The notes under the pieces are model-generated. The model saw only the letters and a list, made by a program, of their open reading frames with translations. It did not search any database and was not told the DNA's origin. From the NCBI GenBank assembly GCA_015680685.1, contig MNCI01030955.1, positions 1,238,472 to 1,267,089 of the forward strand: DNA of 28,618 bases, read 5' to 3'. Origin of the DNA: Gnetum montanum. Lineage: Eukaryota; Streptophyta; Gnetopsida; Gnetales; Gnetaceae. A program made the translations under genes and the position numbers. This document shows, in pieces, positions 20,722 through 28,618 of this stretch (positions within the stretch are counted from its first letter, which is position 1; each line of letters opens with the position of its first letter).

Positions 20722-20730
20722 TATAAATGG
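20722..20730 (+). promoter_or_regulatory. TATA-like box followed by repeat and CT-rich leader
   Basis: TATAAATGG is followed about 20 bases later by GGGGGCACTCATTCC, then by the repeat array at 20790-20990 and a pyrimidine-rich tract. This resembles the U3/R junction of an LTR or a gene promoter with a CT-rich leader, but no coding region follows and no second LTR was seen. Confidence 0.25.
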
Positions 20731-20789
20731 GTAGAAACTTGGGGGCACTCATTCCTTTATTCTCAAACTTGCACTTCCTACTTGAAGTC

Positions 20790-20990
20790 ATGATAGAAAT
20801 TTGTGCTTCATATTTGAAGTCATAATCAAGAACATGTGCATCATCTTTAAGTCACAATAGACATTTGTGCTTCTTACTCAAAGTTACAACCAAGAACATA
20901 TGCTCTTACTCTAAGTTTACAATAGAAATTTTTGTTTCCTAATCAAAGTCATAATCAAGAACATGTGCTTCTTGCTTGGAGTCACTACAC
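20790..20990 (+). repeat. Tandem repeat of two alternating half-units of about 31 bp
   Basis: Half-units begin GTGCTTC or a variant and contain GAAGTCA- or AAAGTTA-like centres. One type ends AATCAAGAACAT (about 20834, 20900, 20962) and the other ends AATAGAAATTT or AATAGACATTT (about 20800, 20864, 20930). They alternate, giving a dimer of about 62-66 bp repeated roughly three times and ending in CTTGCTTGGAGTCACTAC. No frame is conserved across units. Confidence 0.75.
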
Positions 20991-20994
20991 CTCT

Positions 20995-21150
20995 AGATTC
21001 TCTTACTCACATGTGTGTGTTTGTGCACCTCCCTATAACACCCCCCTAACCCCTCCACCCAACCACATACACACACACTTGCACACTCTCTCTTTCTCTA
21101 AGCCTCTTTCTCTCTTTTCTTTTCTTTTTCACATACACATACAGATGCTT
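20995..21150 (+). repeat. Pyrimidine-rich low-complexity tract with CA and CT runs
   Basis: Contains CCCCTCCACCCAACCACATA, then ACACACACACTTGCACAC, then CTCTCTCTTTCTCT and TTTCTCTCTTTTCTTTTC, and lastly ACATACACATACA. It produces open frames on both strands (20932-21162 and 21046-21324) that I regard as compositional. Confidence 0.8.
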
Positions 21151-21169
21151 CAATGCATCTAGCCACATT

Positions 21170-21490
21170 ATATCCTCTTTGGCACAAATTGTATTGATAG
21201 AAAATTTGATTGTCCATCTTTTATTAGGGTGATTAAACACAAAATCCCATATCTTGTTCACTGTGATACTTAACAAAGTATTCAACATTGGAAACAATCT
21301 TTGCCAAGATCTCTTATAAAACAAGGACCATTATCTAAAATAATTTTTACAGGTAGCCAAAAGCATTGTGTCACATAGGTAGAAGATAATCTCTTTAATT
21401 CCTTAATTATGTAAGACATGAACATGGGAGGAAGATGGTGAACATATAGACTTAACCACCATAATTATTACTCTTTTAGGAGCACTCTCA
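21170..21490 (-). pseudogene. Possible retroelement integrase-core fragment
   Basis: On the - strand, around 21300-21345, a frame reads IILDNGPCFIRDL, which resembles the second-aspartate motif of integrase cores ([SD]DNG followed by F). Upstream in the same frame lies LPPMFMSYIIKELKRL, a helix-like stretch that could precede that motif. No zinc region, first aspartate or glutamate could be placed, and no LTR is linked to it. It might be an old fragment of a - strand element, or chance. Confidence 0.28.
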
Positions 21491-21724
21491 CATATTTTAC
21501 TATTTTCTATTGGTAAGTCATCCAACTAAGCACATTAATTCTTCTCTATTTGAGAATTAACAAGCTAGCAATCATGCATCATATTGTTTCATAGAGGAAT
21601 GGTTCACTACCTAATGAAATATTTCTTAGTTGTAAGCAATATCGCACCATTATATCGTATCTCTACCTATGATATCATTAATATGAAGTATCTGTATCTA
21701 ATCATGTCAATATATATTAGCCAC

Positions 21725-22745
21725 TTTGATGAGTGGTGAGGTACCCCTACACTCAACCATATGAATATGAGCGTTCTCACACATGATCCGGTTGAACTTC
21801 GCAGACTAAATGCCTACACGCCCCATGGAACACTTGGGGTTAACCATTCGTTGTCTTCCTAGACTTGTAATTTTCACAGTGTATGGTTAAGCAAGTCTGA
21901 GGTATATGATTTTGATGGTTTTTATGTTTTATGTCTTCTATGCTACGAGGTAAAGGGTTGAGAAACTAACTAACTCTAACTAATGCACTAAGTCTAAATT
22001 ACCTAGTGTCAGCATCCGTTCCCACTTACCATACATACCCTGAACTGATGCAACTGCGGCTACCAAACGCTAATCGTTACTGGGATCACCACGTGTAACG
22101 CACGTGCTCGAAGTGGTCGTACTGAGGCATTTAACTAGGAGGAAAGGGTTGAGAGAGCTAATCTAGCCTAAGTGCGATGAGCAGCTGATTTCTTGACTAA
22201 CTGTACACATCTTGGTGCACGACTACCACTAGAATTACCAAGCTTAGATCCTAGATACGCCATTGGGTTACCAAGTAGTCACACTGAGATGCTCGTAATC
22301 AAGTCGTACTCATACTGCGTCGCGATAAGCATCCGTTCCTTGACTATCCGTACACATCCTTAGATGCTTGTAATCAAGTTGTACTCATACCGCATTACTA
22401 GGAAAATAGTAAATAACAAGTAATAAAATCCTATTCCATGTACTACAAGGTTTATCCAAGAAGCTCGTCTTTATTTCCATACACAACTTGTGTTCAGGTA
22501 CAAGGTTGCTCGAATAAAGATCTGTTCACTTTAGGACTCCTACTGCGGGCACATGGAAAATAATCTATCTCTGGAGTGATCAATCTGCCAGAGTTTCCCT
22601 ACTTCTAACCTAGGATTATGAATAAGAGGAGTGCCACCTCTTATTTATAGATATGGTGGCGGACCGCAATATCGCGTACGCGATATCACATGGGATGCGA
22701 TATCATGACGGCCGCGATATCACGTCTCATCACGCTTGTTACACC
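21725..22745 (-). mobile_element. LTR-like segment in - orientation, ends unresolved
   Basis: The sequence is GC- and CpG-richer than its surroundings (for example CACGTGTAACGCACGTGC). On the - strand it has CTATAAATAAGAGG (about 22634-22647) as TATA box and start region, AATAAAG near 22470 and 22515 as poly(A) signals, and a long U5-like part to the left. Upstream of the TATA lie GATATCGCG-type repeats (22665-22735), a likely U3 enhancer region. Internal duplications occur: GATGCTCGTAATCAAGT (about 22291) and GATGCTTGTAATCAAGT (about 22362), and AGCATCCGTTCC (about 22012 and 22328). Candidate ends are TGAGTGG at about 21730 and CTTGTTACA ending at 22743, but the flanks give no matching target-site duplication. 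It could be a solo LTR inserted in element 2 or part of element 2's own LTR. Confidence 0.42.
22669..22686. repeat. Perfect 18-bp palindrome in a GATATCGCG cluster
   Basis: ATATCGCGTACGCGATAT equals its own reverse complement. Two more GCGATATC words follow at about 22697 and 22724, giving a cluster of self-complementary sites in about 65 bases. It lies where the U3 of the - strand LTR-like segment would be. Confidence 0.85.
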
Positions 22746-22789
22746 AAACAACTTTTGGTTCACTCTTACCAAAATTTTAACAATTTTCT

Positions 22790-23458
22790 CAAAGTTATAG
22801 TTAGTTATGAGTGCTCACAATATGATCTTAAGTGATTGTAGGATATCTTTATTCAAGTGAAGTATACTTGGACATGCTTCATGGATGATAATAAAGATCA
22901 AGATTGTTTATGGTCATTATAGCATCTCACATAGCATAGAATTATTTTTCATATGTAATTTAGATTTCACTTATCATTTACATTTTAATTATCATTTATA
23001 TTTTCAATGTATGTTAGTATTTGATGGAGTAAGTACAACTAATCTCAAGTGTTAGGTATAGTTGTTTGGTAACTCTATCGTAATATTGTTTAGTTCATCT
23101 AGTAATAACTACATGAGTTTAGGAGATGAATAGAAGATTAGGAACATATGCTTATCACAATTAGGCCAAATTAGAAATACTTTTTATTTTCTTTTAGTTA
23201 ATTAAAATTACTATTTATTTTACAATGTTCTATTCTCACTACTTCAAAGCCAAACAACATCAATACATGTTATATCTTACAACAACTTTAACGATGCACT
23301 TTAATTACTACTAACTTCAATAAGAAAAAAAATGGTCAACAAGACTTATATTAACTACCTAGAGTTCATATTGTCCCATCCATAGATTATAATCTAATTA
23401 TGTGTACATGCTTGTGTGACTTGCATTATTGAGCATTTGGAACTTTCACTACTCATCA
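22790..23458 (+). repeat. 3' part of an LTR of element 2, relative of element 1
   Basis: Colinear with about 1700-2368: shared blocks include GAGTGCTCACA against GTGTGCCCACA, CTTTATTCAAGTG, ATAAAGAT, GAGTAAGTACAACTAATCTCAAG against GAGTACAATTAATCTCAAG, GTTTGGTAAC and TTTCACTACTCATCA against CTTCACTACTCAACA. It ends in CA just before a primer-binding site. The left part of this LTR is either replaced by, or continuous with, the - strand segment at 21725-22745. Divergence from element 1 is high, so these are two insertions of one family and not one element. Confidence 0.65.
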
Positions 23459-23459
23459 T

Positions 23460-23478
23460 TGGTGTTGCTGCCAAGGAT
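23460..23478 (+). other. Primer-binding site, tRNA-Asp type, element 2
   Basis: TGGTGTTGCTGCCAAGGAT differs from TGGCGCCGTTGCCGGGGAT at six positions, all transitions. It follows the LTR end CA after one base, as at 2370 in element 1. The independent agreement supports both calls. Confidence 0.68.
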
Positions 23479-23594
23479 GATGTTAATATTCTATTTAGTT
23501 GATATTATAAAAATTTTTTGTATTAACATTTCATGATCTACATTTCAAAAACATAGCATTTTCAAATACACACTTAGATCTCAATTGGTTAAAC

Positions 23595-23917
23595 ATGGCT
23601 TTGATACATAAAGTGACTTCTTCATCTACTAATAAGATTAATGAAAGTAATGACAGAACTTATACTAAAGAAAAATGGAATGGGCCAATGGAAACAATGA
23701 TATTCTATGCTCATACTAATTCATATTATCTAGATTTCACCTTTGTTTTTTTATCAACATAAACAATTTTATAGGGAGATTTGCAATATAACATTGTATT
23801 ACCACTAGATTGATCAATTCCATCTATGCTCCAAGCTAATCTACTAGCACTTAGTCTTGATCATTAACATGGAGGCTATCAAGTAATTAAAAATATGAGT
23901 ATATATTATTAGCAAAT
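23595..23917 (+). pseudogene. Gag start of element 2, cut by the next insertion
   Basis: The ATG at 23595 lies about 120 bases after the primer-binding site, the same spacing as in element 1. The frame opens MALIHKVTSSSTNKINESND and continues with TAA and TAG stops. Around 23740-23800, TAGATTTCACCTT, ATCA and GGAGATTTGCAATATAAC match TAGACTTCACCTT, ATCA and GAGATATGCAAGGCAAC at 2640-2700 of element 1. Similarity stops before 23918, where the - strand element's LTR begins, so the rest of element 2 must lie beyond the window's right edge or be lost. Confidence 0.5.
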
Positions 23918-24860
23918 TGATACCTAGAGCAAGTTCACTTCAATATTAAATCACCTTCAAACACTAAATCTATATATTATGTAAAAGGTAATTTATTTGC
24001 TAGAAAACAAGAAAACTAGCTATCTTCAATTATTCAAAAGAGAAGATTACAACTGGATTCCCAAAACCCACAAAACATCCAACCTTTTAAAACACTCAAA
24101 TAATGTTGCAAAGCATGAGGCTCTACAACCACTCAATTATGATTCTTAATGCAAGACACAACTGATAGAGAATCTCTTCCACAACCTAGAACTAAAATCT
24201 AAACTCAAAAGCAATATTAGAACACACATGCTTATACAATTGGCCTTGGAGCTGCAACTTCTATGCACTTACTTAATGTGCTCTCCCTTCTCTTACTCAA
24301 GTTCACACATGAACTTCATGACATCTCCTCTTTCAACTCTCTATGGTTACAAGCATGAACAATTCATATTTATTAGAAAATAAAAGATAAAGACCTAAGA
24401 AAACCTTCCACAAGCTCATCTAGGAGTTCTCATGTTGTTTCTATATTTTTCCACATTCTCCTAGTTGTTTCCCAACTTGGAATGGTTAATTTTGGAAGTT
24501 TCCCTAGTTGTACAGGTTATCTCTAGAAACAACTATCATTCAAGAGAGATGTCTCTTGAGAATGGGAGATGTCTCCTTCATGGGAAAGACATCTCCTCTT
24601 GGTAGAAGACATCTTCTTTGAGACATTTCCTTTGTCTAGGAGACATCTCCTTAGAGATATCTCTTCGTGAATAATATGTCTTCCTAGAGAAGATTTCCAT
24701 TCAAATAAGGCATCTCTTCTACATTTAAGACATCTCTTGTTCGGCTCAAGTCTCAACCAAGAAGAAATCTCATGGATTTCCAAGATGTCTTTCTAGAGTT
24801 GAAAACCTCCAAAAAAGATTTGTAGGAAAGAAAAAGAGAATAGAAAAAGATGTCCCTACA
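23918..24860 (-). repeat. 3' LTR of the - strand element (943 bp, inferred ends)
   Basis: On the - strand it begins TGTAGGGACATC at 24860, right after the polypurine tract, and is inferred to end GGTATCA at 23918. A TATA-like TAATAAATATG at about 24365-24376 is followed by GAATTGTTCATGCTTG, giving U3 of about 490 bases and R/U5 of about 450. U3 contains the GGAGATGTCT repeat cluster. The other LTR lies outside the window, so neither end nor target-site duplication can be confirmed. The right end is better supported than the left. Confidence 0.5.
24535..24785. repeat. Cluster of GAGATGTCTC / GAGACATCTC repeats within the LTR
   Basis: At least nine occurrences of AGATGTCTC- or AGACATCTC-like words lie in about 250 bases, in both orientations. 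CAAGAGA and TCTCTTG form a perfect 7-bp stem with a 4-base loop at 24541-24558. The - strand open frame at 24523-24783 is a by-product of these repeats, not a gene. Confidence 0.7.
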
Positions 24861-24880
24861 CCATCTCTTTTACCCTTCAA
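24861..24880 (-). other. Polypurine tract of the - strand element
   Basis: On the - strand TTGAAGGGTAAAAGAGATGG leads directly into the TG start of the LTR. This is the normal place and composition for the plus-strand primer. About 210 bases separate it from the last recognised integrase codon. Confidence 0.55.
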
Positions 24881-25094
24881 AAAGTGAACTCATGTGAACA
24901 AAGAAGTAGGTTTTGAAATGATCCCTTACTCATGTAGTTTGGTCTAATGGACCCATACAACATCATCCATGGAATAATCCTTTTAATAAATCAAATATTC
25001 ATGCTCTTGAATTCCTAATTGCTAGTAGCTTTCCTTTGCTTAAGTATGATTACCTTCTTCTCTATTGAAGATCTAGACTGATCAATAGTCCCAT

Positions 25095-26090
25095 TCAACT
25101 CATTGATGCTACCCTATATAGTCTCCTCGTCAACTCATCCATGATAGTGCACAAGATCTGAACATTAAACATGAAAGATGTACCAACATCATTTGGTAAA
25201 TCTATCTCAAAAGCATCATCATTAATCTTGGCCTTAATTTTGAAAGGCCCCATCTTCTTGGCTTTCAACCTTGAGAAGTTAACACTTCTCAATTGTTTCT
25301 TCTTCAAGTGCATCTAAACCAAGTTACGCAATAGTAAAATTTGGCTTCTGATTGCTCTCATTCTTGTTGAGGATTCTCTCTTCAATCTTTTGCTCAAGAT
25401 TTGATTTTACCTATGCATGGAGATCTTTATCTCTTGCACAAAATTAGCACTAAGTTGAACTTCATCATCAAAGCTCTTCAAGGTGTCCATTATCTTTGAT
25501 AAAAATCCATAGTTCACCTTACATGGGTATTCCCAATAGCAACATGCATAGCATTATTGTATGAAAACATAGCATGACACAAGTTTTCCCACCTATTTGG
25601 TTGTCCATCACATAAATATCTTAATATGTTCAACAAGGAATTGTTCACCATCTCTGGTTGGTCATAAGATTGTGGATAATATGCACTAGAGAAATTCAAC
25701 TTTGTCTCTAAAATTTTCTAATGGGACCTCCAAAAATAACTTGTGAATTTGGTGTCTCTATCACTAATAATATTCAAATAAATTCCATGCAACTTTACAA
25801 CATGTTGGAAAATAAATTTGCAACATGGGAAGCATCACTCACCTTCTTGCATGGAATGAACTTTGCCATTTTGGAGAACCTATCAACAACAACAAAAATT
25901 GCCTTGTTCCTACTTTTGGTTTTTGGAATACCCCACTCACAAAATGCATAGACATACATTCCCATGAACCCTTGGGAATTAGCAAAGGCATATAATTTCT
26001 ATTTAATCCTTTACCTCCTTTGAATTTTTGACAAGCTAAACACTCCTTCATAAAGTTCAAAACTTTAGTTACCATACCAAGCTAAAAATA
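25095..26090 (-). pseudogene. Integrase remnant of the - strand element
   Basis: Reading leftward, CLACQKFKGGK (26039-26007) is the second half of the zinc region, followed by [20 protein letters not shown], where the first catalytic D of MDFV is H here. A frameshift follows near 25900: the sequence [10 protein letters not shown] is present but in another frame than the preceding piece. NFSSAYYPQS, then QPEMVNNSLLNILRYL (25514-25699), carries the catalytic E. The second aspartate region near 25730-25750 is recognisable only in part. The C-terminal piece, 25095-25313, contains MGPFKIKAKINDDAFEIDLP and ends before a stop at the left; no clear chromodomain follows. Integrase would have inserted the cDNA into the chromosome. 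The gene is dead by frame changes and by loss of the first aspartate. Confidence 0.75.
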
Positions 26091-26369
26091 GTACCTACTC
26101 ATAAGTTCCAATATTTTATCCCTACTCATGTGACCTACCATGCCACTACAAATAAAATCGTTTTTCTAAAATTACAATTAGAAACACATACCTTTCCATT
26201 TTAAAATAATAGTTCATCTTGAATATGATAGTTCCTCCACTAGTCTATCTTACTCAAAAATGGCTCTTTGAGGCTCCTCCAAACCTATCCAAAATTAATA
26301 TCATGTTCATACAAATTACCAAAATCACCCATACCTTCCACATGAGGTACACTAAAATTTACCATAAGC

Positions 26370-26980
26370 ACCTTGGATAAAGCATCAGCCACTACATTGG
26401 CTTTTCCATTTTTATGCTTTAACACAAAATTAAACTTTTGTAACTATGAAACCCACTTTATGTGCTTTGCACTCAACTTCTTTTGTGAGTTTAGAAATTA
26501 AATTGCTTTGTGGTCCATCATCAAAGTGAACTTCTTTGGTAATAAATAATGCCTTCAATGCTTGATTTCTTGAACAATAGTATACAAATACTTTTCATAT
26601 ATGCTATATTTTTGCCTTAACTCATTAACTATACCTAAGAGAAAGTAACATACCTACCTTCTTGTGAAAGTACCCTACCAATAGCAAGTCGACTTGCATC
26701 CACCTCTACCTAAAAAAGCTTTTGAAATCCTAGAATTGCAAGCACTAGTTCACTAGTAATTTTTGCTTTTAACAAGTTAAAGCTCCCTTGGGTTTCATTA
26801 TCCCACCTAAAATCTTTGTTTTTCTTTAACAAAGCAAACATAGACCATGAAATACCACTAAAATTTTTCATGAACCATCTATAAAAGCTTGCTAAACCAA
26901 GGAATGATCTTACCTCCCCAACATTCTTAGGAGTTGGCCAATTCCTTATAGTCTTAACCTTGGTAGCTTCCATCTAAATT
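26370..26980 (-). pseudogene. RNase H and RT-connection remnant of the - strand element
   Basis: The open piece 26710-26973 reads IRNWPTPKNVGEVRSFLGLASFYRWF, then LLKKNKDFRW, the standard connection between RT and RNase H, with WPTP and RSFLGL motifs. The following part, to about 26370, contains FLNSQKKLSAKHIKWV, FNFVLKHKNGKAN and VVADALSK, the end of the RNase H domain with its last aspartate. Stops separate them and the first half of RNase H (26580-26700) is hard to follow. It would remove the RNA template after cDNA synthesis. Confidence 0.75.
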
Positions 26981-27050
26981 TCGTTTTTAGAAGCCATATG
27001 TTCAATATATATGATTTTTCTCTTGAATAAATGACTTTTCTTCACATTGA

Positions 27051-27581
27051 TCACCATTGTGGCTCCTCCAACTTAAGACATAGCATCCTCAGGTGATCCA
27101 GTTGCTCTTCCTCATTAGAGCTATATACCGAAATATCATCAAAAAAGATAATACAACACTTACTAATCAAGTTCTTTATTACATCATGCATCAACCTCAT
27201 AAATGTAGTAAGTACATTCATGAAGCAAAATGGCATCATCAAGCACTCAAAAAATCCATCTAGTGTCTTGAAAGCTATCTTCCATTCATCACTAGAGCTG
27301 ATTTTGATTTGATGATAACCACACTTCAAATCAAGTTTGCTAAAAATTTTAGTATTGATGAGAACATAAAGGATATCATCCATCCTTGGAATAGGAAACT
27401 TGTACCTCACAGTTATTCTATTTGCTACATTGAAATCAATGCACATACTCCATTCACTGATGTCCTTCTTTGACATTATCACTACTGGAACTGCATAAAG
27501 TGAAGTGGATACCCTCATAAAACCAATTGCAAGTAACTCCTCTGCTTGTCTTTGTAGCTCAAACCATTGATTTAGTACCAT
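27051..27581 (-). pseudogene. Reverse transcriptase fragment of the - strand element
   Basis: An uninterrupted 176-residue frame covers most RT motifs in order: QAEELLAIGF (residues 12-21), SMCIDFNVANRITVRYKFPIPRMDDI (45-70), FSKLDLKCGYHQIKI (80-94), ECLMMPFCF (112-120) and FFDD (146-149). FFDD is the catalytic YXDD box with Phe in place of the usual Tyr-Val. LMMPFCFMNV replaces the usual LVMPFGLSNAP, and that Gly-to-Cys change lies near the active site. Frame interruptions lie before 27581 (TAG after the first base pairs of the LVDELL region) and after 27051. RT would copy the element RNA. Clear Ty3/gypsy type. Confidence 0.85.
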
Positions 27582-27599
27582 CTAGTAAGCCCTCTTGTT

Positions 27600-28380
27600 T
27601 GGAATGGTAGCACTAGGAAGAAAATTAATTTCGTACTATACAGTTTTCATTGGTGGCAATCCATCCAGTTTTTCCTTGAACACATTAAAAATTTTCTCTT
27701 TCAAGTCTAGCACACATGTTGGAAGTTCAAACTACACATCATCATGGTTAGTGGTAACTATTGTCATAAAAACAAAATCAAAACTTGTTTTATCATATTT
27801 CTTAATGTATTTCCTCTCTTCTAGGAGAATTAAGGAAGCATTTAGTAAAGCTTTGCTTTCCCACTTATTCAACTGTCATGGGAATCCACTCATGGATTCC
27901 ATCAAATCTAGCTACATTCCATACATTTCTTGCTTCATCAAATTGATCACCATTGTCAAAATTCCAATGTCTTCCAAGGATGACATCCATACAATATATT
28001 GAAAGCACATCACATATCAAAACTTCTTAAAAACCTCTAATTTTAAATTTAAAAGTACATTATTCCCTCACCTCTTAGGAAAAATCTCTAGACAACTAAT
28101 ACACTTTATAGGGTCTAGGATGAGGATTAGCTACCAATCCTAATCTAGCAACTGCTCTAGAAGAAATAGTATTTTCTTGGGCTGCTCCATCAATCAAAAC
28201 ATGAATCCATTTCTTACTAAGCAATCATCTATCCTGAATTCAAAAGAATAGTTTTCTATTAGGATGATCTCCTCTATTTACATTCCCCATAAAGGCATAG
28301 GAATTTCACTAAAAAACATCCTCAATTTTTTGGGCATTACAATTACCTTTCGAAAGATGTTAGATTGATGTCTCCTCCAC
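27600..28380 (-). other. Poorly conserved stretch between gag and RT of the - strand element
   Basis: By position this should hold the protease and the N-terminal part of RT. I could not read a clear D[ST]G active-site motif; stops and frame changes are frequent. The + strand open frame at 27595-28002 is a shadow of this region and not a gene. Confidence 0.4.
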
Positions 28381-28389
28381 CTCCATGGT

Positions 28390-28618
28390 TTACACATCTT
28401 TGGCCTTAGCTACCTTATGAAGTCGACATTTCCATTACTTATATTTCCTTTCTTCACACTTAAAACATTGAATTTTAGATAAGCTACTACCTTGACCCTT
28501 GCCTTCCTTGCATTTCGCCTTCTTGGCTTTGCCCTTCTCATCACCTTATTTAGTCTTCTTATCATGGCTTTCATTCTTGTCTTTAGATTTGGACTTGGAT
28601 CACTTCACAAATTTAGAT
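28390..28618 (-). pseudogene. Gag C-terminal remnant with degenerate zinc knuckle
   Basis: On the - strand a Lys/Ser/Asp-rich stretch (KSKSKDKNESHDKKTK, then GKAKKAKCKEGKG) leads into IQCFKCEERKYK, a stop and WKC at about 28425-28470. The spacing fits a CX2CX4HX4C knuckle in which the histidine has become tyrosine. The knuckle would bind element RNA for packaging. The rest of gag lies beyond the right edge. Confidence 0.6.

Larger units (their letters stand above)
23918..28618 (-). mobile_element. Decayed chromovirus-type Ty3/gypsy element on the - strand, open at right edge
   Basis: Read leftward from 28618: basic K/S-rich gag end, degenerate zinc knuckle, RT, RNase H, integrase, polypurine tract and 3' LTR. 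The 5' LTR, primer-binding site and most of gag are outside the window. The integrase end (GPFKIKAKINDDAFEIDLP, then FNVQIL) and the phrase CDGQPNRWENL are typical of plant chromoviruses. Frameshifts and stops occur throughout, but they are fewer than in element 1. It interrupts the gag of element 2 and is therefore the younger insertion. Confidence 0.78.

Noticed and set aside
20790-20990. CRISPR-like alternation of repeats and spacers
   Set aside because: Both half-units are diverged versions of one another, there are no unique spacers, and the context is a plant genome.
24523-24783. 86-residue - strand open frame rich in Cys, Arg and Ser
   Set aside because: It is a read-through of the GAGATGTCTC repeat cluster inside the inferred LTR and has no start context or family motif.
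27595-28002. 135-residue + strand open frame at the right side
   Set aside because: It lies opposite the gag-pol region of the - strand element. Its Phe/Ser/Leu-rich composition is what antisense of Lys/Glu-rich coding sequence gives.
1-28618. tRNA or rRNA genes
   Set aside because: No cloverleaf with A and B box, and no conserved rRNA segments, were recognised on reading. The tRNA-like words found are primer-binding sites.

Overview
The window reads as nuclear heterochromatin of a land plant, probably a seed plant. I see no intact protein-coding gene, no tRNA or rRNA gene and no bacterial feature. It is AT-rich, and its ORFs are short and broken mostly by TAG and TAA. The sequence consists of nested, decayed Ty3/gypsy LTR retrotransposons, a satellite-like array, segmental tandem duplications and one decayed host gene. 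Domain assignments come from motifs read by eye, not from database searches.

Layout. 1-1500: about eight diverged monomers of roughly 183 bp. 1515-8720: Ty3/gypsy element 1 on the + strand, of Athila/Tat type. It has a 5' LTR, a tRNA-Asp-type primer-binding site, and gag, protease, RT, RNase H and integrase in order, all with stops, and no recognisable 3' LTR. 9450-16950: a 3.0-3.6 kb segment in three head-to-tail copies. Copy 1 has a single N at the place where copy 2 carries a G-run and about 220 extra bases. Copy 2 has a 377-bp internal duplication. Copy 3 has lost about 2 kb. Each copy ends in the same short exon-like sequence.

16776-18057: only copy 3 continues into a longer body, which I read as a decayed RRP1/Nop52-type rRNA-processing gene with one frame change and three in-frame stops. 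18058-21600: no gene; a primer-binding-site-like sequence, short tandem repeats, a pyrimidine-rich tract and a possible integrase fragment. 21725-22745: a CpG-richer, LTR-like segment read on the - strand, next to GATATCGCG palindromes. 22790-23917: LTR 3' part, primer-binding site and gag start of element 2, a relative of element 1. 23918-28618: a - strand chromovirus-type Ty3/gypsy element. It shows its 3' LTR, polypurine tract, integrase, RNase H, RT and a degenerate gag zinc knuckle, then runs off the right edge and cuts element 2.

The parts do not form a working pathway. They record repeated insertion, local duplication and mutation dominated by C-to-T changes. The points most worth checking are the triplicated gene-end segment with the N, the RRP1-like pseudogene, the 183-bp array and the GATATCGCG LTR segment. 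I found no convincing new biological system.
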